A stretch of 64,000 nucleotides of DNA from Caenorhabditis elegans (lineage: Eukaryota; Nematoda; Chromadorea; Rhabditida; Rhabditidae): the NCBI RefSeq assembly GCF_000002985.6, contig NC_003281.10, positions 3,596,001-3,660,000 on the forward strand. The letters are read 5' to 3'. This document shows positions 12,901 to 23,300 of the stretch, piece after piece (the first letter of the stretch is position 1; every line of letters begins with the position of its first letter). The position numbers and the translations under genes were made by a program. Below the pieces are notes generated by a model that saw only the letters and a program-made list of their open reading frames with translations, was not told where the DNA came from and searched no databases.

Positions 12901-15564
12901 AATTATCCAATATGTTTTTTTCTGAAATTTTTTAAGCTTTTTACCGGTTCAATTTTTTAATTTAACAATTTATTGAATTCACCCGTTTTCCAGTATACCG
13001 ATTGGGAGAAGAAGTCGACGAACCGGACAGTACAATGGTGCCGGAGCCAGCTCGAGTCGCAGATTCTGTTCCAAATTCTGACAAGCTTTCAAAGTCACTT
13101 CAGCTTCTTGCCGATTCGTTGAATAGCGGAAAAGTTGTGGATCATTTTGAAATGCTGTATAGGAAGAAACCGGGAATGTCGATGAATATATGCAGGCTTA
13201 CAGCGAATTTGGCCAAAAATCGGTAAGATTTTTTTAAACTTTAATGTGCCCATAGAACTACAGTTCCCCTCCACTATCCCCACTGTCCCTTTAAAAAAGA
13301 AAAATGTATGTTTTTTTTCGAAAAGTACAGTAATCCTGAAATATTCCTACATTTCACCTACAGTACTCCACCACTAAACCCAAACCAATGTTTCCTCAAA
13401 AGTCGAACGACATAGTTTTCTACATCTACAGTAATCCTACAGTAACCCAACCTACTGATACTTCAGAAACTTAATACTCATCTTCTCCTGAACTACAGTA
13501 ATCCTTCAGTCTATATATTACAGTAGCCCTACAATATCCCTCAACTAACCAAAGCACGTTGTCCCTTCAAAAGACAAACAAAATTAATGTCTCCTAATTT
13601 TACAGTAATCCTACAGTACTCCTGAATTTCCATTTGCCTAAAATTTTTTACGGTTTTCGTTTTTTTTAACGCTTCTATTTTCAGATACCGAGATGTTTGC
13701 CCCTACGATGATACTCGAGTAACACTGCAAGCATCTCCAAGTGGAGATTATATTAATGCAAATTATGTGAATGTAAGTTCCCTTCTCCCTTTTCATTTCA
13801 CCGTAAGCCCCTTCTAATTTCAGATGGAAATTCCCTCGTCTGGAATTGTGAATCGATACATTGCCTGCCAGGGACCCCTTGCACATACTTCCTCCGATTT
13901 CTGGGTGATGGTATGGGAGCAACACTGTACGACGATTGTGATGTTGACTACAATAACCGAAAGAGGACGTGTGAAATGTCATCAATATTGGCCACGTGTA
14001 TTCGAAACACAGGAGTACGGTCGATTGATGATCAAGTGTATCAAGGATAAGCAGACGACGAATTGTTGTTATCGAGAGTTTAGTATAAGGGATAGAAATG
14101 TGAGTTTTTGGTTTGTAGGCGCCTTTTTAAGTTTCTGGCCTTGATAGAAGCTCTAGTTTTTGCGTTAGCAGAGTAATCATATTTGATGACACTTCATCTA
14201 CATTTTTTGGCACAAGTCAGATAGATACGTAAATTGCTGTGTAGGCATCAGGCAGGCATATTCGCGCCTACGGATCAGGCGTTTTTTCAAAAATAACCGA
14301 ATTTCCTAAATTTTGCGCGGCCACGTATTCTCCGTAAATCGACACATGACACGGACTCCCCCACGAGAAATGCGCCGAGAGTTTCTCATGTACATGAGAA
14401 ACTTTGAACGTTTTCTCGAATTCTTATTTGAACAATTGATGTCATGCAAAATTACGAAGTAGGTATATGTGGTAGGTAGGCACGTGGGTATGTAGGCATG
14501 GTGTAGGCATGCAAATTTTCCCATCAACAATAAAAACCTGTTAATGACCACATTTTGCAGTCTAGCGAAGAACGACGGGTGACCCAAATGCAGTACATCG
14601 CGTGGCCCGACCATGGAGTTCCAGACGATCCGAAACACTTTATTCAATTTGTGGATGAAGTTCGAAAAGCACGACAAGGATCAGTTGATCCGATTGTTGT
14701 ACACTGTTCGGCGGGAATTGGAAGAACTGGGGTTCTTATTTTAATGGAGACTGCCGCGTGTCTTGTTGAATCAAATGAACCTGTATATCCATTAGATATT
14801 GTGAGGACGATGAGAGATCAAAGGGCAATGCTTATTCAGACACCGGTGAGTGGACGTTTTTTGGGTGCTGTAAAGCATGGTGCATTGGTTCTGTAACATC
14901 TAATGCATCACATTTTACGCGCACTTTTGAAAAACAAAAAAATTTAAATTCCTTTTTTTTTTGATTTTTAGTTTTTTCGACGAAACCGAAAACGAGAATT
15001 TCCAATTTTTCGGTCGTGATATAAATATAAAAAACCAGATTTTTTTGTATAGAAATGGACGAGGGAATACAAAATATGGCCTAGAAAAAGCCAAAACTCA
15101 GCCGACCATTTATTTTTGACATGACCGAGTTTTCTATGTTTTCTAGGCCATGAGTTGGTTTTCTCTTTATTTTTCAACTGAAAAATGAGTAAATTATTTG
15201 GCAAAACAAAAAAATGTCAAAAACGAATTTTGCTGAAAAAAAATAGAATTTTCCTTTACAAAAGCGAATTTTGCTGGAAAAAAAGAACTTTTTCTTTTAA
15301 AAAAAATCGTTTTTTTCCTAAAAAATTTTTTTGTCGAATAAAAATCACATTTTTTTGAAAACCCCCCCCCCCCCCCCCCCCCGATTTTTTTTGCCTAGAA
15401 AAATCGAATTCCAATTGCCAATTTAGAAACTCAATTTTTAAATTCTTTATTTAATTTTTAAAAATCTAAATTTTCAGGGCCAATACACATTTGTGTGTGA
15501 ATCAATTCTACGTGCCTACCACGACGGAACCATCAAACCGCTTGCTGAATATTCGAAACGTTGA
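3201..15564 (+). CDS. ptp-1: PTP-1, PDZ-domain non-receptor protein tyrosine phosphatase (3' part of gene)
   Basis: Hydrolyses phosphotyrosine on proteins; the family (PTPN3/PTPN4 type) is cytosolic or cortical with FERM, PDZ and PTP domains. Shared exons seen: 8815-8917, 11049-11232, 11558-11745, 12124-12424, 12994-13222, 13685-13772, 13824-14099, 14561-14845, 15478-15564 (TGA); all junctions keep phase. The second to third exons encode a Ser/Gly-rich linker. The PDZ domain lies in 12124-12424 ([11 protein letters not shown]). The PTP domain runs from 12994 to the end: pTyr-loop KNRYRDV across 13222/13685, WPDHGVP at 14603-14623, catalytic loop [12 protein letters not shown] at 14699-14734 (Cys codon 14705-14707), Q-loop QTPGQY across 14845/15478. 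All catalytic residues are present. No FERM domain is visible; in the full-length form it must lie upstream of the window. Candidate entry exons are listed separately. The gene name comes from recognising domain order and sequence. Confidence 0.93.
3335..5592 (+). other. ptp-1 intron / promoter region between candidate first exons
   Basis: Contains a G10 run at about 3961, a mixed-composition block at 3880-4250 that could be regulatory, the GCCGATTTGCCGG element at 4272-4572, and a CT-rich, GC-richer block at 5330-5580 just before the exon at 5593. No further exon found. Confidence 0.45.
4272..4572. repeat. GCCGATTTGCCGG fold-back repeat, copy 1
   Basis: Many iterations of GCCGATTTGCCGGAAATTTT, bounded by GGAGGCAATTGCCG on the left and TTTGCCGTCCACCCC on the right. 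The two ends are roughly inverted copies of each other, as in a MITE. Confidence 0.8.
5593..5696 (+). CDS. ptp-1: Candidate alternative first exon of ptp-1
   Basis: ATG at 5593 opens 34 codons ([19 protein letters not shown]...) ending CG|GTATGT at 5696/5697. As with the 3201 exon, the CG remainder completes an Arg codon with the first base of the exon at 8815, giving a 614-aa PDZ plus PTP protein without FERM. Upstream 5340-5580 is CT-rich and GC-richer than flanking intron, as in C. elegans promoters. Telomere-like repeats start 40 bases after the donor. Two separate exons that leave the same two bases before the same acceptor favour a real alternative-promoter arrangement, but chance cannot be excluded. 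Confidence 0.55.
5736..5786 (+). repeat. Interstitial telomere repeat (TTAGGC)n
   Basis: Five perfect TTAGGC units at 5736-5765, then three degenerate units (TTAAGC, TCAGGT, TTAGGA). TTAGGC is the C. elegans telomere repeat. Confidence 0.9.
7196..7225 (-). repeat. Interstitial telomere repeat, inverted (GCCTAA)n
   Basis: Units GCCTAA, GCCTAA, GCTTAA, GCCTGA, GCCTAA: five units, three exact, in the opposite orientation to the array at 5736. Confidence 0.85.
10069..10158 (+). CDS. ptp-1: Candidate alternative first exon of ptp-1 (shortest form)
   Basis: ATG at 10069 opens exactly 30 codons ([20 protein letters not shown], then [10 protein letters not shown]) and ends in phase 0 at CAG|GTTTGA. 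The next shared exon, 11049, starts in phase 0, so the join gives ...[13 protein letters not shown]. It would bypass the exon at 8815. The 300 bases upstream (about 9740-10060) contain a long TC run and GC-rich sequence resembling a promoter. The encoded peptide is charged and well mixed in composition, unlike translated intron. The donor is only moderate, so this remains a prediction. Confidence 0.45.
10560..10760. repeat. Degenerate GGTTACTGTAG repeat block
   Basis: Irregular iterations of GGTTACTGTAGGCTTACT in a ptp-1 intron. The same motif recurs at 11810-12085 and, inverted, at 13255-13625. Confidence 0.6.
11810..12085. repeat. Degenerate GGTTACTGTAG repeat block
   Basis: Repeated TACTGTAGGGTTACTGTA units in the intron before the PDZ exon. 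Confidence 0.6.
13255..13625. repeat. Degenerate CTACAGTAACC repeat block (inverted)
   Basis: Repeated TACAGTAATCCTACAGTA units in the intron after the 12994-13222 exon, in opposite orientation to the two upstream blocks. Confidence 0.6.
14380..14403. repeat. Perfect 24-bp palindrome
   Basis: AGTTTCTCATGT is followed immediately by its exact reverse complement, in the intron before the catalytic PTP exon. It sits within a composite of GTAGGCA and GGCCACG short repeats. Confidence 0.8.
15362..15382 (+). repeat. Poly-C tract (21 C; G-tract on minus strand)
   Basis: Uninterrupted 21 C in the last ptp-1 intron, about 95 bases before the final exon. Confidence 0.95.
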
Positions 15565-16834
15565 GCTTTTATCCAAAAAATACATATATCGTTTTTGTTT
15601 CTTCAAATTCTTCTTCCCATCGAACTCTCATGAATCACGGATCCCGCGAGGTGCTAGCTATTTTTGCCTTTTTTCTTTCTTCTTTTTTTTATTGCATAGT
15701 TAATTAGCTATTGTTTTCCTACACAAAACTAGTCAATGTTTTAAGTAATTAAATATCATCATTTAATATTTCAACAAAAAATCTATCTCAATGGGTCACC
15801 CGATGTGATTTTCGTACCAATTGTTCCCCATCACTACGTCATAATTGTACCACCCCCCCCCATCTTTCATGTACGAAAAATCGCCCAAACTTGTATGTAA
15901 AAAAAACAAAAAAGTCCTCTCAAATCATCACAAACTTTCCTTCTTTTTCATATAAAATGTTACAGTCTGTGTTTCCATTGTACAAAAAAAAAGTGTGATC
16001 GGGGAAAAAGAAACGGGGCTACATGATCGGGAAAGTGTGAACAGTTTGCTTGATTTCGGAAATCACCAGGTTTCAAAATTTCTAAATAAAATTGGAAGGG
16101 AAGGGAAGGGAAGGGAAAAGAGAAATATATATAAATATATAGAACCCAAGAAAAAATGGAACAAAAAAAACGGAGAATGAGGTGTTTAGATGAACGAAAA
16201 AATGCAAATTTTTAGAGTTTCGTCGATCCAGCGAATAAAATCGAAACTTCGAAAAAAAAAAAGAGACACTGCCTATTAGAAAACAAAAAAAAACATTTCA
16301 CAAAAAAAATTAGATGGGGGTGAGGGACGAAGAGTAGATCAGAAAATTGTGAAAAAGAAAATATTTTTACATCGGTTTTCCATAACAAAACGGTACATAA
16401 AATGATGGAGAGAATCGAGGGGAATGATCAAGGAATGGGACATGGCCTGCCATGAGACAAAAGACGCTTCACAATACACAACTAGAGCGGGGGATAGAAG
16501 ACTAGAAGAAGCTTATTCCAGTGCTTATGGGGCTATTTATATGATGTAGAAAAATACAAAAATGTATTTTTATACATTTTCCCCCTATTCATGAGTGTCT
16601 AAAAATGTTTTTGAAACGCTTTCATTTTTTGCATTTTTTCGACATTTTTCGACTTTTTTTGGCATTTTCGACAATTTTCTGCTTTTTCCGACATCCTGCG
16701 TGAACACAGCTCTCTGCGCTAAATGCCAAAAAATGCCAAAAATGCAGAAAATGTCAAAAAATGCAAAAAAAAAGCCGAAAAATGCAAAAATGGATGCGTT
16801 GTTTTTAAACATTTTTCGGCACTCACGAGTAGGT

Positions 16835-16855
16835 GGGGGGGGGGGGGGGGGGGGG
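16835..16855 (+). repeat. Poly-G tract (21 G)
   Basis: Uninterrupted 21 G between ptp-1 and sel-8, next to an imperfect hairpin (about 16600-16830) built of GCATTTTT / AAAAATGC units. Confidence 0.95.
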
Positions 16856-17009
16856 TAAATGTATAAAAACAACTTTTTGCATTTTTCTACACCACATGAA
16901 TAACCTCATTGGAGGTGGAGTAGTGGGAATGAGAAAAAAATAAATTTTGCACAAAAAACCACCAAAGAAAGCGAAAAAATCGTGATTTCTCAATTTTTTT
17001 AAACTTCCC

Positions 17010-17085
17010 TCCAAAATGAGACCAATTTATCTTATTGGTTCAAAAGTGGGCGGAGCGAATCGCTGATTGGTTGCAGTTTGAATTC
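17010..17085. repeat. CCAAT / GGGCGGAGCGAATCG repeat, copy 1
   Basis: Carries GTGGGCGGAGCGAATCGCTG, ATTGGTT and CCTCCAAAATGAGACCAAT. The same segments recur at about 39030-39178. Confidence 0.7.
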
Positions 17086-17302
17086 AGCCAAAATTGAAAA
17101 ATCGCGTATTTTTTCATTTTTCTTTTGTGGAATTTCTAAATTTAAGACGATTTCAGATTTTTAGAAGAAGCAAAATCACCGCTACTCCACTCTTAAAGGC
17201 AAGGAATTTGATCGGGGGGAAAAATGGAAAAAATGGGAAAAAATCATTCACAAAAAAATGAATAATTGCACAGATATCTTTTGGTTTCGCAATTTTCTAA
17301 AA

Positions 17303-20300
17303 TCAATTGATATTAGCGAATGCAGTGGGTTGTGGCATGTGATGGGCTCCGTAGGCCGGTGGATGCATATGCATTTGCTGTGGATATCCATTCGGAATAC
17401 CGTAACCCATTTGATGATGTTGAGCTTGCTGCTGATGTTGCTGTTGAGCCTGTTGATGTTGTTGGGCTTGTTGTTGTTGGTGTCTGGAAAATTGAGCTTA
17501 TTTCAGAAACATTTATAGGTTTTTTTTTACCAAAAATGTTCAAATTTCAGTTAATTTTCTTTTCGGAATTTTCCAAAAATTGGTTGAATTTCACCTTTTT
17601 TTTTTTGATTTTTGATTAAAATATGAGTATCGAAAAAACGTTTTTAGAAAAATCCGATAATTTTTTTAAAATTACTTTTTATGGGGTTTTAAAATTTTAA
17701 TCTATGCTCTATTGAAAAAATTTTTTATGCTAGATTATGATCAATATCTAAATTTTTAAGTCAGAATTACACTGGTTTTTTTTTGTAATTTTTTATTTTT
17801 GAAAAAAAATTAAATCTCCCGAATTTTATCATAAAAAAATGTAATTTGCTTTGTTATCAATAAATTTTAAATACATTTTTTTTCAAATTTCGATAGATTT
17901 CTCGAATTAGATTATTTAAAAACTTTGAAAAATTTCAGAAATTCAATGAAAATTTAATGAATTTTTCTCGATTTGGAAAAAAAACTCACCGAATCTGCTC
18001 CATTCTCTGCATTTGCTGCATATAAGCAGCCTGCTGATGTGCCTGCGTCGCAAATTGTCCACCTCCATTCATTTGATGATGTTGCTGCATTTGTTGTTGT
18101 TGTTGCTGCTGCTGTAGAAGCATCTGTTGTCGTTGATGTTCTTGTTGCTGCTGCTGTTGTTGTTGCTGCATAATCTGCTGCCTCCTTTGCTGTTCAATTC
18201 GTTGCATTTCCTGTTGCTGTTGCTGCATCAATCTCATCTTATTTTGCTGCTGTTGAAGCTGAGCAATGTGTTGTGGATTCTGAGCTGGTGGTGGAGCCGT
18301 CGACGGCATCCGATCGCCATTCATTTCCATCGGAGACTGCTTCGTTGGTGATTCGGAGGATGAAAAGTCCAGTTCGGCTAGAAATGTGTCGTAGGTATCC
18401 GGACCCAATATTGTATCAACATTGTATTGCTCCTGGAAAACGTAAAAATTAGAATTAAAATTGAGAACCAGCGAAAAGAATTCGATTTTTCGAAAAAAAA
18501 ACTTTAAATTTTTTTCTGAATTTTTTAAAAATTTTCTAAACTTCTTTTCCGATTTTTCAATATTCAGGAAAATCGAAAAAAATGTCATTTTTCGATTTAT
18601 TTTTTTGAAAAATCGGACTTTTTTCGATGACATCCTTGTCATTGGGGAATTTTTTTAAAGAATGTTTGCTAATATCACCAATTATCACAGTAAAAATTTT
18701 TTTAAAACATTTTAAAATTATTTTATTTACTTTCAAAAAGTGGTGAAAACTCAGTTAAAACCTGCAGCAATGCTCGAAATGTCTCAAAAAATTCCATATT
18801 TTTTGGACAAAAATTTCAATTTACACATAGTTTATAGTTTATAAAATCTGTCTGAAAATTTTGAAAAATCGAAAATTTATTGGAGTGTTTTATTCTAAAT
18901 TTCGACCTTTTTTAAATGTGACAACTCTGATAGAATGATTGAAGAAAAAATAACCATTCGATTATTTTTTGCAAAATTGGTTTTTAAAAAATCAATTAAA
19001 GTTTTATAGAGATTTTTTACAGTTATTTTTGGTCATAATGACCCATTTTCTATTTTTCAAAGCGAAATTTCAAAAAAAAATTAGTTTTTCAAAAAATCAA
19101 AAAAATTTTCGTTTTTCAAAATTTCAAAAAAAATATCTGAAAATTTTGTCCACTTTTCTATTTCGCATTCAGAAGAAAATTATTTTTTTTGTTGTGTTTT
19201 TTTCTTATCGACGAAAATAAACAAAATTTAATTTTTTTTTAAATTGACTTTTTTAAGTTCGATTTTTCAATTTTCCAGAAAATTAATATTGAATTTGTCT
19301 TGGAACTATTTTTTCTTGATAATTGTGACATTCATCATATTTTTTTTCAAAATTTCTAAAAAATAAAAAAACTCACAGCCACAGCAAGCGCCAACTTATC
19401 AAACCATTCGCCTTCTGGAACAGCCAAATTATTCTCGTCGACAATCGGCTGGCCTCCACTCATCGGTGAGCATGTCATATCCATTGTCGCATTTCTAGAC
19501 ATTCCACAACCATTTCTCATTTCTGCTGGACTCGGTTGATGCATTGAAGAAGCTGGTGTTGGGACTGAACGAATAGAATCAGCAGATGATGTTGATGGCA
19601 TTTGATGATGAATTTGTTGCATTCCAGTCATATGATGATGTTGTTGTTGCATCATAATATACTGTTGTTGTTGGGAATGATATTGTTGTTGCATCTGAAA
19701 TATGGGGCTTATATGGGAGGTTTCGGTAAATCCAAAAATTTTATTTTTATTTTTTTAATCCTTTGAATATTTGGACTTTTTTGTTCTTTTTTTCAAAGAA
19801 AATTTTTCCTTTAAACCTAAAAATTATTTGATTTTTTTTTCTGATTTTCCGCTAAATCGGAAATTTGCAAAAAGATGTTCAGAAAATTAAATTTAGTTTA
19901 TTTTGATGGGAAAAAATATAAGAAAACATAAATTACGTAAGCACAAAATTCTGAGAATGCGTATTGCACAACATATTTGACGCGCGAAATATCTCGTAGC
20001 GAAAACTACAGTAATCCTTTAAATTACTACTGAAGCGCTTGTTTCGATTTACGGGATCTCGATTTTGGAAAAGTGTTTTTATTCGTTTTTCGTATTATTT
20101 TCTCATTCTCGGCCTAATTTTGATATTCTACTGTTAAATAAATGATTTTAACTCATTTCAAAAATCGAGCCCGTAAATCGACACTACAGTAGTAATTTAA
20201 CGAGTTACTGTAGTTTTCGCAACGAGATCTCAGAATTGTGTGTTCCCGTAATATATTTTGTTTAAAAAAAAAAAGAAAAATAGCCGTCATTTTAAGCTAT

Positions 20301-23300
20301 TTTTCGAAATATCTGAAAAACAAAAATTTTCGATTTTTCAAAAAAATTTTCTCCAAAAAATGAATATTTAAATTTCTATCTAAACCAAGGGTGTCATCGA
20401 AAACTGTTTCTTTTTACTTTTCAGGGAAAATTTAAGAAAAAAAATTGAAAATCGAAAAACTTAAAAAATTTTTAATTTTTCGATTTTCCGGAAATCGAAA
20501 AAAAAACTGTTTTTTGTTTCAATTTTTTATAGGAAAACCTTATTTTCTTCTAAAGTATGAAAAGTGGTCTAAATTTTATGCAATTTTTCGAAATGTCGAA
20601 AAAAAATTTAGATTTCTTATTTTTCTAAAAATCGAAATTTTTTGGTTTTTCTAATAAGTCGAAAAATAACTCAAAATTTTAGATATTTGTTATCTTTTTA
20701 GGAAAAAAATAGTATGCTTTCTCTAGTTTTTTCTCATCGAAATAAACACAAATTTGATGTAAAAAATGTTTCTGTTAATTTTTAAAAATTTTTTTTTTTT
20801 TCGATTATTACATCCTCACAAAATGTCAAAAAATGCCGAAAAATGCCAAAAAAAAAAGCCAAAAAATGCTAAAGAATGTTTTAAAAATTGACATTTACCA
20901 AATTTAAAATTGGTGTTTTTTTCTCATTTATTTCAAATTTTTTACCTGAAATTGCATTTGTGGTTGCTGCTGACCCATCCAATGTTGTTGCTGTGCTCTT
21001 TTCCATTCTTCTTCACTTGTCGGCGGTGCTACAACTACATCATTTCGTCGTTTTCTATTCTCAACACTTTGTCCACCATTCCTGGATGAAGTTGGAGCTG
21101 ATGTCGATGCATTCATTGCTTCTTTATTCTTTTGTTGTTCAACTCTCTTCCGTTCTTCATCTTCTGTATATCTATTAAATAAGTGTGCAGTGACTGCTCG
21201 TTGATTTGCAATCATTTCGGGTCGGGCTTTCTCGTAATTTGCACGTGCTAGCTCTGATCGTTGACGATGAAGCTCCTCGCCCGAGTGGAATGCGTTGAGG
21301 TCGCCGATGGTTCTGAAATTAAAAAGAGTTGATGTTTTAGACTCGAGGATTTGAAAATAGATATTACACGAACACAAAATTCTGAGAATGCGTATTGCAC
21401 AACATATTTTACGCGCAAAATATCTCGTAGCGAAAACTACAGTAATCCTTTAATTTACTACTGTAGGCCTTGTGTCGATTTACGAGAACGATTTTTGAAA
21501 TGATTTGATATATCGATAGAATGTCAAAATTAGGAAAATAATACGAAGAAACAAAGAAAATAGAATAATGCTGTTAATATTTGAAAAAAATTAATTTCAA
21601 AAATAGATCCCGTAAATCGACACAAGGCCTACACACAGATTACTGTAGTATTCACTGTTCCCGTAAAAGTGAATTGAAAACTTTCGTTGTTTTTTTTTTG
21701 GTTATTTTTTCGCGTTTATGGCGAAAAAAGCGAGCAAAAAACAAAAAGCTAACAGAAATACTCGTAAATTTCAAAAAAGTTTGACATTATCTCAAAAAAT
21801 ATTAAACACTCGTAATTGGAACTAGAATGTAAATTTGTTTGAGATATTTAAGTTTTTTAAAAGAAAATGTAGAAAAAAATACAAAATTTTCAGTTTTTCC
21901 TGAAAATTCGAATTTTAAAAAAATTTTGAAGAATTTTTCTTCTTTTTTCTCTTCAAAATAAACCTACTTTAATAGATATAGTTTCTGTAGACTGTTTCGT
22001 GAAAATTGTCATTTTAAATTTTTTTTAAACACAATTTTAATCAAAATTTCGGTCGCTTTTCTATTTTTTTAAAAATTTTCTATAATAGACAAAATTAACG
22101 TACGTTTTATTTAATTTTTTCCACATTTTTTTTAAAAAAATCCCGAAATTATGATAACTGCTGTAACACAAGTTGTACAAAAAAAATTTTTTTTTGAAAG
22201 TTAGATTTGTTATTCTTTTTGTAAAATTTTTAAACAATTTTGAGTATTTTTTTAGGTAAAAAAAGTCAATTTCTAGTCAAAACTCGACAAAATTATGAAT
22301 TCCAGTTGAAAAACCAAAGAAAAATCATATTTTTCAAGTCAATTTTGGAAAAAAAAAGTTAAACTTTGAATGGAATTTTGAATTTTTACAATTTTTAAAT
22401 AAATCTCTATGTATAAAACTTACGGCTCGTCTTCGGGATTTGGCAAGTTATCATTCACAAATGGAGCTGTCGGTTCTTCAGGTGGAGGTGAATGTGTCGT
22501 CTTGCTTGTCGACGGTTTCATTCCGGCGACACTAAAAATATCATTTTTTTGAAGAAACTTGCTAGTGAGATTCTCAAGAAAAGGCAGAGCACGAAGAAAA
22601 AGACAAGACTCTAGTCAATTTCAAACATCTGATGGTGCTTGTTATTAGGAAAAGAGAGGAGCAACACAAAATCTTGGAGCCTCCTGGAAAGAGTAGGAAC
22701 AAGAAGAAGAAGAAGAAGCAGGAGGAATAGAAGAAGAATAACGGCGTGAGCAGCACAAAATGAATGAGCAAAATGGGGCGGGTTGAATGAAGAAGAAGAA
22801 GACGGCGTAGGGGGGGGGGGGGGGGGGTGAGGAGTGGCGAATTGTGCACAAGAAGAAGGAAAAGGAGAAGTATCTTGAATTTCTGAGCACATAAAGAGCA
22901 AAGAGAGCGGACCAGAATGTGCAGTCGCACTTTGTTAAACATCCTTAGTTAGGAAAGGTTGGATTTTCAAATTACGGGGGTTTCAAAAGTAGGCACAGAA
23001 ATGCCTATTATCTTGCAGACACTATGGATTATCACACAGCTAATTGTAAGTAGGTGTCAAACGATTTTTTCCGGCAACTCGGCAAAATGGCGGAATTTGG
23101 CATTTCTGGCAAATGGGCAAATTGCCGGAATGGAAAATTTTTGGCAAATCGGCAAAATGCCGGAATTGGAAACTTTCTGCAAACCGGCGAAATGTCGGAA
23201 TTGAAATTTCTGGCAAATCGGTAAAATGCCGGAATTGAAATTTCCGGCAAATCGGTCAAATACCGGAATTGAAAATTTCTGGCAAACCGGCAAACCGGCA

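Larger units (their letters stand above)
15565..17302. other. Convergent 3' region of ptp-1 and sel-8
   Basis: 1.7 kb without a gene. AATAAA on the plus strand at 16085-16090 and 16234-16239 are candidate ptp-1 poly(A) signals. The GCATTTTT hairpin, the 21-G tract and a CCAAT-type repeat (17010-17085) follow. No coding frame seen. Confidence 0.5.

Noticed and set aside
22574..22942. Overlapping Pro/Ser/Leu-rich frames on the minus strand
   Set aside because: Translations of the poly-G tract and neighbouring AGAAGA repeats.
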